Part shown: positions 7,016 to 13,969 of the stretch, in pieces
How the letters are laid out: every line of letters begins with the position of its first letter
Position numbering within the stretch: position 1 is the stretch's first letter
Source: Caulobacter sp. CCH9-E1
GTDB lineage: Bacteria > Pseudomonadota > Alphaproteobacteria > Caulobacterales > Caulobacteraceae
Assembly (NCBI RefSeq): GCF_001556515.1
Contig: NZ_LSJA01000015.1
Coordinates: forward strand, 1-15,903
DNA: 15,903 nucleotides
Reading direction: 5' to 3'
Notes under the pieces: generated by a model
What the model saw: the letters and a program-made list of their open reading frames with translations, nothing else
What the model was told of the DNA's origin: nothing
Database searches by the model: none
Program-made: the position numbers and the translations under genes

Positions 7016-8290
7016 TCAGGGACGAGTCTGGCCGGTCCCGCGAACCACATATTTGAACGTCGTCAGTTGCTCGGCCCCCACCGGACCGCGGGCGTGTAGC
7101 TTGTCAGTGGCGATGCCGATCTCGGCCCCGAAGCCGAACTCGCCGCCGTCGGCGAACTGGGTCGAGGCGTTGACCAGCACGATGGCGCTGTCGACCGCCG
7201 CGACGAAGGCCTCGGCGGCGGCCGCGTCCTCGGTGACGATCGCGTCGGTGTGGCCCGAGCCAAACGTCGCGATGTGCTGGGCCGCGCCCTCGACGCCGTC
7301 GACCACGGCCACGGCCAGGATCGCGGCGAGGTATTCGGTGGTCCAGTCGTCCGCCGTCGCGGCCTTCATGGCCGGGACGATCGCGCGGGCGGCGTCGTCG
7401 CCGCGCAGCTCACAGCCGGCCGCCGCCAGCGCCTGCGCGATCGGCGGCAGCAGCTTGTCGGCGGCGGCCTTGTCGACCAGCAGGGTCTCGGCCGCGCCGC
7501 AGACCGACACGCGGCGCAGCTTGGCGTTGACCACGATGTCCGTGGCCTTCTTCACGTCGGCGGCGGCGTGGACGAAGACGTGGTTCAGGCCCTCAAGGTG
7601 GCCCAGCACCGGGGCGCGGGCCTCGGCCTGGACGCGGGCGACCAGGCTCTTGCCGCCGCGCGGGATGATCAGGTCGATCGAGCGGTCCAGGCCCTGCAGG
7701 ATCATGCCGACGGCGGCGCGGTCCGGCGTCTTCACCGCCTGCACCGCGCCGGCGGGCAGGCCGGCCGCCTCCAGGCCGCGCTCGATGGCCGCGTGAAGCG
7801 CGAGGTTCGAGGCGATGCACTCCGACCCGCCGCGCAGGATCACGGCGTTGCCCGAGCGCACGCACAGCGCCGCCGCGTCGGCGGTCACGTTTGGGCGGCT
7901 CTCATAGATCATGGCGATTACGCCGATCGGCGTACGCACGCGGCTGATGTCGAGGCCATTGGGCCGCGTCCAGCGCGAGGTCGCCACGCCCAGCGGATCG
8001 GGGATCTCGGAGACAGCCTCGACGCCGGCGGCGACGCCTTCCAGGCGCTTTTCGTCCAGGGCCAGGCGATCGAGCATGGGGCCCGAGACGCCATTGGCCT
8101 TGGCCCGCGCCAGGTCCTCGGCGTTCGCCGCCAGGATGGCCGGCGCGGCCTTGCGGATTTCGGCGGCCATCGCGCGGATGGCGGCGGTGCGCTGCTCTGG
8201 CGAGGCCAGGCGCAGGGCGCGCGCGCCCTCGCGGGCCGTCCGGCCCATGTCCGCCATCGTCGCCTGCAAGCCCGCGCCCGCGTCGTCCAT
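7016..8290 (-). CDS. proA: gamma-glutamyl phosphate reductase ProA
   Basis: Second enzyme of proline synthesis: NADPH-dependent reduction of gamma-glutamyl phosphate to glutamate semialdehyde in the cytoplasm. 424 aa from ATG 8290, typical of the family. Seen are IYESRPNV (128-135), [10 protein letters not shown], the catalytic cysteine in [12 protein letters not shown] (Cys264) and the C-terminal [18 protein letters not shown] and [13 protein letters not shown]. It is an aldehyde-dehydrogenase-superfamily protein with all core motifs intact. ATG 8290 has GGGGA about 9 bases upstream; ATG 8308 would add MRGRAN and has no better site. proB is not next to it in this window. It is the first gene of the minus-strand block, so a promoter should lie in 8309-8537. 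Confidence 0.95.
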   Translation of the reverse strand: MDDAGAGLQATMADMGRTAREGARALRLASPEQRTAAIRAMAAEIRKAAPAILAANAEDLARAKANGVSGPMLDRLALDEKRLEGVAAGVEAVSEIPDPLGVATSRWTRPNGLDISRVRTPIGVIAMIYESRPNVTADAAALCVRSGNAVILRGGSECIASNLALHAAIERGLEAAGLPAGAVQAVKTPDRAAVGMILQGLDRSIDLIIPRGGKSLVARVQAEARAPVLGHLEGLNHVFVHAAADVKKATDIVVNAKLRRVSVCGAAETLLVDKAAADKLLPPIAQALAAAGCELRGDDAARAIVPAMKAATADDWTTEYLAAILAVAVVDGVEGAAQHIATFGSGHTDAIVTEDAAAAEAFVAAVDSAIVLVNASTQFADGGEFGFGAEIGIATDKLHARGPVGAEQLTTFKYVVRGTGQTRP

Positions 8291-8308
8291 GTTCGCTCGT
8301 CCCCGCAT

Positions 8309-8537
8309 TCTTATGCTCAGGTTGAGCCTTACCTAGGCGTTTTCTGGACGGGATGAAACCGGCTTCGTCTGAAAGCGGAGGGAGTTTTGGTGGAGGCGCA
8401 TTCGAGCAACTCACACCCAAACACCTCCATCGGTACAAGCCGCGCGGCGAAGCGCCGCCCTAAGGTCGGACATGGCGCCGGCGATCGTCGGGGCCTGACC
8501 CCGTTCCCGCTGCGGCGGTCTCCCGGAGATCTGCGGC
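8309..8537. other. 229-bp spacer between divergent proA and the hydrolase remnant
   Basis: No convincing gene is present. The spacer must hold the proA promoter, but I cannot point to a clear -10/-35 pair. It contains a 5-bp palindrome GCTCA-GGT-TGAGC (8315-8327) in the proA leader. It also has a 7-bp inverted repeat with one wobble (8392-8398 with 8422-8428) and a compact GC hairpin near 8443-8457. Confidence 0.5.
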
Positions 8538-8814
8538 ATGCTCAAGACCTTGATGATCAGCGCGACGGCTTCCGCCTTGGTCGCCGTGGGCGGCCTCTTC
8601 GCCGTCGCGCCGGCGTCTGCCGCGCCCGTCCTGGTATGTCGTCTCGGCCGACGATCGCGCCTTGAGCCCGGCCCTGCAGCGCGACCTGGCCAAGAAGCTG
8701 AACGCCAAGACCACGGTCCTGTCGTCGAGCCACCACTCGATCCTGTCGCATCCCAAGGAGATCGCCGCGGTCATCGAGGACGCGGTCAAGGCTGTGCAAG
8801 CTCAGGACCGCTGA
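8538..8814 (+). pseudogene. remnant of a secreted alpha/beta hydrolase, internal deletion with frameshift
   Basis: ATG 8538 (with GGAG upstream) opens a good signal peptide, MLKTLMISATASALV to ASA-AP (residues 1-29). That frame then reads Arg/Gly/Pro-rich nonsense. One base over, from about 8626 to the TGA at 8812-8814, the sequence encodes PSWYVVSADDRALSP, followed by SSSHHSILSHPKE and IEDAV. This is the C-terminus of secreted EstC-like alpha/beta hydrolases, with the late Asp and His of the triad. The hydrolase body of roughly 180-200 residues, with the GxSxG nucleophile, is absent. An out-of-frame internal deletion explains this, so no active enzyme can be made; a short secreted peptide is conceivable. 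The family assignment is from memory of the motif pattern. It lies alone on the plus strand between proA and the AraC gene. Confidence 0.75.
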
Positions 8815-8852
8815 CTCCCGCGCGCCCGCGTTCCGAGGGCTAGACCCGAAAG

Positions 8853-8870
8853 GGTGGGCCTCGGCCCACC
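8853..8870. repeat. perfect 8-bp inverted repeat downstream of the hydrolase remnant
   Basis: GGTGGGCC (8853-8860) and GGCCCACC (8863-8870) are perfect complements with only two bases between, so the hairpin would have a 4-base loop and a 7-bp stem. It lies 38 bp after the remnant's stop and before the AraC gene. No T run follows on the plus strand, so it may be an old terminator or an operator. Confidence 0.4.
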
Positions 8871-9000
8871 TGACGAGATTGAGAGACGGTGGCGAAGGGG
8901 CGACGTTCGCCATGACGGCCGCGAAAGCATGACGTCTTCGCGGGCAAGGAAGGCGCGTCCCATGCATTGCGACAAGGCCTATGATCGGCGCGAGGATCCT

Positions 9001-9654
9001 ATGGGGCGGGACCGAGTGGTCCGGCTCCAGGACCATCGCGCGGACTCCAGCGAGATCCCGCCCGAGATCGCGGTCATCCTCTCCAGCGTCGAGGACGGCC
9101 TAAGTCGTCTAAGGCGGCCCGATCCGGATCTGGACGGGGGGCGGGATCTGCTGTGCGTGATCGCGGCGGCGGTGGGCGCCGCCACCGAACGCGATCCCTG
9201 GGCGGCCGAAAGGCCTCGCGGCGTTGTCGATACGTCGGTCCCGGATTTACCCGAGATCGCGAGGGGCGGCCTATCACTATGGCAGCGAAAGCGGGCTGTC
9301 GGCATGATGGCGAGGCTGGACCAGGACGCGCCGACGGTGTCGGAACTCGCGGCCGCCTGCCGCCTTTCCAACGGCTATTTCATCAAGGCCTTCAAGCAGA
9401 CCTTCGGCGCCACGCCGCGGCGCTGGCGGCTGCTGCTCCGGGTCGAGCAGGCTAAAAACCTGCTCGTGTCCAACGATCTCACCATCGCCGAGATCGCCTT
9501 GACCTGCGGTTTCGCGGACCAGAGCCACTTGACCCGGGTGTTTGGCCAGATCGTGGGTGTGCCGCCGGCGCGCTGGAGGCGGAGATCCGTCGACATCACC
9601 GAGATGGCGACGAATCCGGCAGCGCTTCCGGCCTACGCCGCGTCCCAGCGATAG
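9001..9654 (+). CDS. AraC family transcriptional regulator
   Basis: DNA-binding regulator with a C-terminal double helix-turn-helix. The first is at about residues 113-133 (VSELAAACRLSNGYFIKAF) and the second at about 162-183 (IAEIALTCGFADQSHLTRVF), followed by the family's GVPPARWRRR. The N-terminal 90 residues resemble no sensing domain that I recognise; they are short and charged, and lack the usual cupin-type barrel. The linker GGLSLWQRKR is common in single-domain members of this group. ATG 9001 has GAGGA 4 bases before it (217 aa). ATG 8962 with GGAAGG upstream is a real alternative (230 aa), and 8929 or GTG 8854 are less likely. Its last 22 bp overlap the end of the convergent aldo/keto reductase gene. 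Its targets are not evident. Confidence 0.85.
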   Translation: MGRDRVVRLQDHRADSSEIPPEIAVILSSVEDGLSRLRRPDPDLDGGRDLLCVIAAAVGAATERDPWAAERPRGVVDTSVPDLPEIARGGLSLWQRKRAVGMMARLDQDAPTVSELAAACRLSNGYFIKAFKQTFGATPRRWRLLLRVEQAKNLLVSNDLTIAEIALTCGFADQSHLTRVFGQIVGVPPARWRRRSVDITEMATNPAALPAYAASQR

Positions 9655-10472
9655 GCCTTGTCCAGCCAGTCGCCGATCCGGCCGTCGGGGCGGGCCAGGC
9701 CGTGGATCTCGGCCATCTCCTTGTCCGACAGCTCGAAGTCGAGGATGTCGAAGTTCTCCTCGACCCGCTTCGGGTTGCTGGTGCGGGGGATGGCGATGAT
9801 CCCCTGCTGGATGATCCAGCGCAGGGTGACCTGGCCGGGCGTCTTGCCGTGGGCGCGGCCGATGTCGATCAGCAGTGGATCCTGGGCGACCTTGCCTTGG
9901 GCCAGCGGCGACCAGGCGGTGATCGAGACGCCCAGGGCGTCGGCCTTGGCCTTCAGGGTCTTCAAGGAAAGATAGGGGTGATACTCGACCTGGTCGGTGG
10001 CGATCGGGGCGTCCGACAGCTTGGCGGCCTCTTCCAGCTGGGCCGACGGGAAGTTCGACAGGCCGATGGCGCGGGTCCAGCCCTTGGCGCGGACCTCGTT
10101 GAGGGCGCCCAGCGTCTCGGCCAGCGGCACGTCGGGCTTGGGCCAGTGCAGCAGCAGGAGGTCGACATGGTCGAGGCCCAGCTTCTCCAGGCTGATCTCG
10201 GCGGAGCGCTGCAGGTCGCCGTCGGCGAACTGGTCGATCCAGACCTTGGTGGTGACGAAAAGCTCGTCGCGCTTGATCCCGCTGTTCTTGATCGCCGCGC
10301 CGACGTCCTGCTCGTTGCCATAGATCTGGGCGGTGTCGATGTGGCGGTAGCCGACCTCCAGGGCCTTCTCGACCAGCGGGACGGCGGTTCCGTTCTCCAG
10401 CTGCCAGGTGCCAAAGCCGATCGCGGGCATCAGGACGTCGCCGGAGCGGACGGCGGGGACGAGCTTGGACAT
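9633..10472 (-). CDS. aldo/keto reductase (2,5-diketo-D-gluconate reductase type)
   Basis: NADPH-dependent reductase of aldehydes and ketones, (beta/alpha)8 barrel, 279 aa, cytoplasmic. The catalytic tetrad is complete: Asp46 and Tyr51 (GYRHIDTAQIYGNE), Lys76 (TTKVW) and His109 (LLLHWP). The coenzyme site IPRTSNPKRVEEN near the C-terminus fits NADPH. The closest named relatives are DkgA/DkgB-type enzymes, which reduce methylglyoxal, beta-keto esters and diketogluconate; the substrate here is unknown. GGAG lies 6 bases before the ATG. The gene is last in a minus-strand unit, 22 bp after the Pr6Pr-type membrane gene. Its stop lies inside the 3' end of the convergent AraC gene, leaving no room for a separate terminator. 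Confidence 0.92.
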   Translation of the reverse strand: MSKLVPAVRSGDVLMPAIGFGTWQLENGTAVPLVEKALEVGYRHIDTAQIYGNEQDVGAAIKNSGIKRDELFVTTKVWIDQFADGDLQRSAEISLEKLGLDHVDLLLLHWPKPDVPLAETLGALNEVRAKGWTRAIGLSNFPSAQLEEAAKLSDAPIATDQVEYHPYLSLKTLKAKADALGVSITAWSPLAQGKVAQDPLLIDIGRAHGKTPGQVTLRWIIQQGIIAIPRTSNPKRVEENFDILDFELSDKEMAEIHGLARPDGRIGDWLDKAYRWDAA

Positions 10473-10494
10473 CGAGAACTCCGAGAAAAGGCGG

Positions 10495-11151
10495 TCAGGC
10501 GGATAGGGGAGCGGGCTTGGCCGGCGCCATTCTAATCCGAACGCGCAACAGGGCGACGAAGATCAGGCAGACGAGAGCGAATGCAACGCCCATCTGGACG
10601 ATCGTCAGCAGAACGGCGGGATAGCCGCGCTTGGTCACGTCCATGAAGGGATACGGATAGAAGCTTGAGAGCGCGCCGTGGGCCAGGGTCCAGGCGCCGA
10701 ACAGGGCCGGGAAGGCCATCGACTTGAGCGCCGCGATCCAGCGCGCCTCGCCCTGGCCGCCGCGCAGAGCCAGATCCAGCAGGAAGGCGGCCGGCGTGAT
10801 CGTGTGGTTGAGCGTGGTGGCCACGAGGCGCAGGCCTTGCGGGTCCCAGGTGTGGGCCAGCATCGTGTGATAGACCACGGCGGTGATCGCCAGATAGGTC
10901 GCGATCGCCGCGCGAGGACCGGCCTTCTCCGACCACAACGCCAGCCGGCTGTCCGGCGCGATCAGCGGCGCGGCCAGGGCGATGGCCGCCAGGGCGTTCG
11001 ACAGGATCGTGAAATAGCTGAAGAACTCCACGGTCTTGGCCGGCAGGGTCGCGAGGGTCTCGTCATAGGCCATCAGGCCGTACTGCAGCAGCGGCCCCGA
11101 GGCGGCGATCAGCGCGATCAGGACGCGCCAGGCCTTGGTCTTGTCGATCAT
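10495..11151 (-). CDS. Pr6Pr family membrane protein
   Basis: 218 aa integral membrane protein with about six hydrophobic helices (near 9-28, 46-64, 82-100, 108-128, 146-165 and 178-203). The conserved pattern FFSYFTILSN, YHTMLAHTWDPQG, LNHTITP, GAWTLAHGA and FYPYPFMDV with a following GYP matches the bacterial Pr6Pr family. These proteins resemble eukaryotic FAR-17a/AIG1 (androgen-dependent TFPI-regulating) membrane hydrolases. The conserved histidines and acidic residues in the helices allow an enzymatic role, but function is unproven. The ATG at 11151 overlaps the TGA of the upstream MmcQ/YjbR gene (ATGA), so translation is likely coupled. The aldo/keto reductase follows after 22 bp. Confidence 0.85.
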   Translation of the reverse strand: MIDKTKAWRVLIALIAASGPLLQYGLMAYDETLATLPAKTVEFFSYFTILSNALAAIALAAPLIAPDSRLALWSEKAGPRAAIATYLAITAVVYHTMLAHTWDPQGLRLVATTLNHTITPAAFLLDLALRGGQGEARWIAALKSMAFPALFGAWTLAHGALSSFYPYPFMDVTKRGYPAVLLTIVQMGVAFALVCLIFVALLRVRIRMAPAKPAPLSA

Positions 11152-11504
11152 GCGGCTCCCGTCGCTCGGCTTTCGTCCCAGGCCTTCAGCACCGTCTTGG
11201 GGGCGGTCGCCCGCCACTGGCGCAGCACCAGTCCCTCAACGGTTCCAGGATGAGCGCCGGCCAGGCGGATCAGGACGTAGGGATAGTTGCGGAAATGGTC
11301 GGTGAAGTGAAAGACGGCGGGCTCGGCCTCGATCAGCATCTCGCGCTCTTCGAACGGCACGCCGGGACAGACCAGGCTCTCGCCGTCCTCGAACAGTCGG
11401 GTCAGGAACTTGCCGTGCGCCTTCAGGCACGGGCGACCGTAGGCGGTCCCGTATTCGACGCCCGGCAGGCGCAGGGCGAAGGCGGCAATGTCGTCATAGG
11501 TCAT
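11148..11504 (-). CDS. MmcQ/YjbR family DNA-binding-like protein
   Basis: 118 aa small cytoplasmic protein. The N-terminal DIAAFALRLPGVEYGTAYGRPCLKAHGKFL, listed here in its parts DIAAFALRLPG, GTAYGRP and LKAHGKFL, and the later CPGVPFEEREMLIE and FHFTDHFRNYPYVLIRL are typical of the MmcQ/YjbR (CyaY-like fold) group. The group is called DNA-binding from a structural argument; its true job is not known. ATG 11504 has GAGGGG 6 bases before it; a TTG two codons upstream is not needed. It is the first gene of a three-gene unit and is divergent from the SDR gene, with only 26-35 bp between the start codons. Confidence 0.85.
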   Translation of the reverse strand: MTYDDIAAFALRLPGVEYGTAYGRPCLKAHGKFLTRLFEDGESLVCPGVPFEEREMLIEAEPAVFHFTDHFRNYPYVLIRLAGAHPGTVEGLVLRQWRATAPKTVLKAWDESRATGAA

Positions 11505-11530
11505 GGGCAACCCCTCGGCGGCGCGACTAT

Positions 11531-12400
11531 ATGTGGGTCATGGACTTCGACAACACCCTCAAGACGCCTGTCCTGGTGCTGGGCGCGACCAGCCTGATCG
11601 GCGGCCACCTGATGGCCCGGCTGGCGGACGAGGGCGTCGATCCCGTCGCCATCAGTCGCCGCCCGCCCGGCGGCGACGCCTGCTGGGTCGACGCCGACCT
11701 GACCGATCCGGACGTGGAGGCGCGCCTGCCGCCCGCGGCGACGGTGTTCTCGCTGTCGCCGATCTGGCTGTTGCCGGCCTTGTTGCCCAGCCTGAAGGCG
11801 CGGGGCATGGTCCGACTGATCGCCTTCTCCTCGACCAGCCGCTTCACCAAGGTCGACTCGCCCGAGCCCGGCGAGCGCGCGGTGGCCAAGGCGCTGATCG
11901 ACGCCGAGCAGGCGATCGAGACCTGGTGCGCGGCTCACGGCGTCGCCTGGACGATCCTGCGTCCAACCCTGATCTATGACGAAGGCCATGACGAAAACGT
12001 CAGCCGCATCGCGCGCCTGGTCCGACGCTTCCACGTGATGCCGCTGTCGGGACGCGGAGAGGGGCTGCGCCAGCCGGTGCACGCGGCGGACCTGGCGGTC
12101 GGCGCTCTGGCGGCGGCGAAGGCGTCGGCCGCGCGGAACCGGGCCTATGATCTGGTCGGCGGCGAGACGGTGACCTATCGCGTCATGGTCGACCGCATCT
12201 TCCAGGGCCTGGGCAAGACGCCGCGCTCCCTGCCGATGCCGACCTGGCTGTTCGCCCTGCTGATGCGGCTGGCCAAGCCCTTCTATCCCGGCGCCACCGC
12301 GGCGATGGGGACGCGCATGGGCCAGGACCTGACGTTCGATTCGTCCGACGCCACGCGGGATTTCGGCTGGAGCCCGAGGGCGTTCCATCCGCGGTTCTAA
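11531..12400 (+). CDS. atypical short-chain dehydrogenase / NAD-dependent epimerase-like protein
   Basis: Rossmann-fold protein of the extended or atypical SDR group, 289 aa (286 if the ATG at 11540 is used). The dinucleotide-binding loop VLGATSLIGGHL is near the N-terminus. RLIAFSSTSRF marks the central strand, and ILRPTLIYDEG and RQPVHAADLA match the sugar-epimerase-like C-terminal half. The catalytic YxxxK is not intact: the lysine region reads ERAVAK without the tyrosine. It may therefore be a binding or redox-sensing protein rather than a classical dehydrogenase. The hydrophobic stretch near WLFALLMRLAKPF suggests loose membrane contact, as in complex I-linked NDUFA9-like proteins, but this is a guess. 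It is divergent from the MmcQ/YjbR gene, and its stop overlaps the YkgJ stop by 3 bp. Confidence 0.82.
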   Translation: MWVMDFDNTLKTPVLVLGATSLIGGHLMARLADEGVDPVAISRRPPGGDACWVDADLTDPDVEARLPPAATVFSLSPIWLLPALLPSLKARGMVRLIAFSSTSRFTKVDSPEPGERAVAKALIDAEQAIETWCAAHGVAWTILRPTLIYDEGHDENVSRIARLVRRFHVMPLSGRGEGLRQPVHAADLAVGALAAAKASAARNRAYDLVGGETVTYRVMVDRIFQGLGKTPRSLPMPTWLFALLMRLAKPFYPGATAAMGTRMGQDLTFDSSDATRDFGWSPRAFHPRF

Positions 12401-12903
12401 TCCGCGTCGGCGAGGACCATCGCGAAGGGCGTCAGGGCGCCGTCCCGCTCGATATAGCCGCTGACCAGCTTGCGGTCGGGCGGCAGGACGCCGAGGTCGA
12501 TCTCCTCGGTGGGGAAGACCACGGTGCGGCGGTCGCCGACGCAGACCACCAGCTCGTAGCCGTCCAGCGCCCGGCGCGACATCGCCTTGATGTAGGAAAA
12601 GTACGGTTCGCGCCGCCAGGCGGCGGGCTTGCCCGGGTCGACCACGACGTTCAGCCGCTTGCCGTCGCGGTCGGAATACATGACGAACCCGGCCTTGTCG
12701 GGCCGCCATTCGTCGCCCAGGCGCGACGAGGTCAGCCACAGGCACTCGAAAGCCCGGCAGGCGGCGGGCCGGTCCGCATAGAAGCCGCAACCGCCGCCTT
12801 TCCGGAAGTGGCCGCACCAGACGCCGTCGGGCTTGTCCAGCGCCTCGATGGCCAGGACCTTGCAGCACAGGCCGCAGGACCCGCAGCTCTTGTCCGCCGT
12901 CAT
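12397..12903 (-). CDS. YkgJ family cysteine cluster protein
   Basis: 168 aa cytoplasmic protein. The N-terminal third has eight cysteines: Cys7, Cys10, Cys13 and Cys14 form CxxCxxCC, followed by Cys30, Cys39, Cys49 and Cys54, with the family's CGFYADRPAACRAFEC pattern. Members of this family (formerly UPF0153) are thought to bind zinc or an iron-sulfur cluster; no reaction is established for this subgroup. The C-terminal two thirds contain VVDPGKPAAWRREPYF and ETF-unrelated beta-rich sequence and look specific to this subgroup. ATG 12903 has GCGAGG close upstream. Its TAG stop overlaps the SDR gene's TAA on the other strand. Confidence 0.86.
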   Translation of the reverse strand: MTADKSCGSCGLCCKVLAIEALDKPDGVWCGHFRKGGGCGFYADRPAACRAFECLWLTSSRLGDEWRPDKAGFVMYSDRDGKRLNVVVDPGKPAAWRREPYFSYIKAMSRRALDGYELVVCVGDRRTVVFPTEEIDLGVLPPDRKLVSGYIERDGALTPFAMVLADAD

Positions 12904-12987
12904 CGCCTCGCCCCCGTCGGCCCCCGATCGTCAGGAAGCGGACATTAGCGGCGCTGTGCGACGGTTTGATGCGGCGGTAAGTCCGCC

Positions 12988-13515
12988 TTAGGTCGGGCAG
13001 GCCACGCGCGTCATGGCGTAGGCGGCGAAAGGCGCGTCCTTGTCGCCGGCGCGGGCGACGATGCTCCAGGACAACTTGCCGCCGTCCAGCCGCCAGCGAT
13101 TGACGAAGGCCGCGTCCGGATAGGGATAGGTAATGTCGAAGCCGCCGGGGACCGCCTCGCCCTTGCCGACGGCGGTGAAGTCGCCGCCGAAGCTGTCGGC
13201 CCAGAAGCCGGAGACGCCCGTCGCCGGGCCATCCTTGGGCGCGGGGCCCCGACCGGCCAGGATCAGGTGGGCGGCGTAGCGGTCGGCGGGATCGGCCTTG
13301 GCGCGGCTGTCGGCGTCGACGGTCACCAGGGTTCCGAGCCCAGCAGGCTTCACGGCCAGGGTGATGTCGACCGGCTTGCCCATTACCTCGCCGGCGCCGC
13401 GCCAGCAGCCCTCGAGCGCCTTGACCGCGACGGGGATCGGCGCCGGCGGCGGATCCTCGGCCCGCGCGGTCCCGGTCATTCCCAGCAGCGCGACATCCGC
13501 CAACAAAGCCCGCAT
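12988..13515 (-). CDS. secreted hypothetical protein, beta-rich
   Basis: 175 aa. ATG 13515 has GAGGGG a few bases upstream. The N-terminus MRALLADVALLGMTGTARA-ED looks like a signal peptide, although Asp7 in the hydrophobic part weakens it. The mature part begins with a Pro stretch, then LEGCWRGAGEVMGKPVDITL, and alternates short hydrophobic strands to the end (GFWADSFGGDF, WRLDGGKLSWSIVAR). The only two cysteines of the mature protein, Cys37 and Cys173, sit near its two ends and could form a disulfide. The pattern is like small lipocalin-like or DUF1579-like barrels, but I do not recognise the family. It is 56 bp after the VOC gene. A longer reading of this frame up to 13893 is only the shadow of the VOC gene. 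Confidence 0.75.
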   Translation of the reverse strand: MRALLADVALLGMTGTARAEDPPPAPIPVAVKALEGCWRGAGEVMGKPVDITLAVKPAGLGTLVTVDADSRAKADPADRYAAHLILAGRGPAPKDGPATGVSGFWADSFGGDFTAVGKGEAVPGGFDITYPYPDAAFVNRWRLDGGKLSWSIVARAGDKDAPFAAYAMTRVACPT

Positions 13516-13531
13516 ATCATCCCCCCTCGAA

Positions 13532-13573
13532 AGGCCTGGGCGGCGAACCGATCGCGATTCGCCGCGTTGGCCT
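13532..13573 (-). terminator. two-part hairpin between the VOC gene and the secreted-protein gene
   Basis: On the minus strand an 8-bp perfect stem (GCGGCGAA with TTCGCCGC; 13565-13558 and 13547-13540) carries a 10-base loop. It is enclosed by a second 5-bp stem, AGGCC with GGCCT (13573-13569 and 13536-13532). The outer stem overlaps the VOC stop codon and is followed by only two or three T, so it may terminate weakly or stabilise the VOC message. Confidence 0.45.
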
Positions 13574-13925
13574 ATTCCGCGCCCGTGGCGCTCCACACGC
13601 CCAGTTCGTTGCCGGACGGGTCGGTGAAGTGGAAGCGACGGCCACCGGGGAAGCTGAAGATCGGGGCGGTGATCGTCCCGCCGGCCTTCTCGACCTTGTC
13701 CAGCATGGCCTCCAGGTCGTGCGCGTACAGGATCACCAGCGGGCGGTCGCTGGCGCCTTCCTGCGGCCTGGCGAAGCCGCCGTCCGAACCCTCGCCCTCG
13801 AAGGCGGCGTAGTCGGGGCCGTAGTCGACAAAGCTCCAGCCGAAGGCGGCCGAATAGAAAGCCTTGGTGGCCGGCAGGTCGCCGGCGGGCCACTCGATAT
13901 AGTCGATCTTGCCGTCCTCGCGCAT
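13572..13925 (-). CDS. VOC family protein (glyoxalase/bleomycin resistance fold)
   Basis: 117 aa, one vicinal-oxygen-chelate domain made of two beta-alpha-beta-beta-beta modules. Seen are IDYIEWPAGDLPATKAFYSA with FGWSF (first module) and VEKAGGTITAPIFSFPGGRR with FTDPSGNELGVW (second). The glutamate in GNELGVW is the usual C-terminal metal ligand position, and Glu11 is the likely N-terminal one. Members include glyoxalases, dioxygenases and antibiotic-binding proteins; the substrate here cannot be told. GAGGAG lies 6 bases before ATG 13925. An AT-rich 44-bp spacer separates it from the methyltransferase gene and may contain a promoter. Confidence 0.9.
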   Translation of the reverse strand: MREDGKIDYIEWPAGDLPATKAFYSAAFGWSFVDYGPDYAAFEGEGSDGGFARPQEGASDRPLVILYAHDLEAMLDKVEKAGGTITAPIFSFPGGRRFHFTDPSGNELGVWSATGAE

Positions 13926-13969
13926 GGCGATCTCCTCAGATAATGTTCTTTGTTTGTTCTAGTTTGCTG

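Noticed and set aside
7250..8356. Plus-strand open frame of 368 codons opposite proA.
   Set aside because: Antisense shadow of proA; low-complexity Gly/Arg/His content.
8392..8431. On the minus strand GGAGGTG ... CTCGAAT ... CGCCTCCACCA resembles the acceptor ends and T-loop of a tRNA.
   Set aside because: Only 23 bases lie between the would-be acceptor strands, there are no D or anticodon arms, and the T-stem does not pair. I treat it as a chance inverted repeat.
11501..12868. Minus-strand open frame of 455 codons spanning the SDR and YkgJ region.
   Set aside because: It is out of frame with YkgJ and antisense to the SDR; both of those have clear family motifs, and this frame has none.
12970..12987. 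GGCGG ACTTA CCGCC hairpin after the secreted-protein gene as a terminator.
   Set aside because: The stem is only 5 bp and is not followed by a T run.
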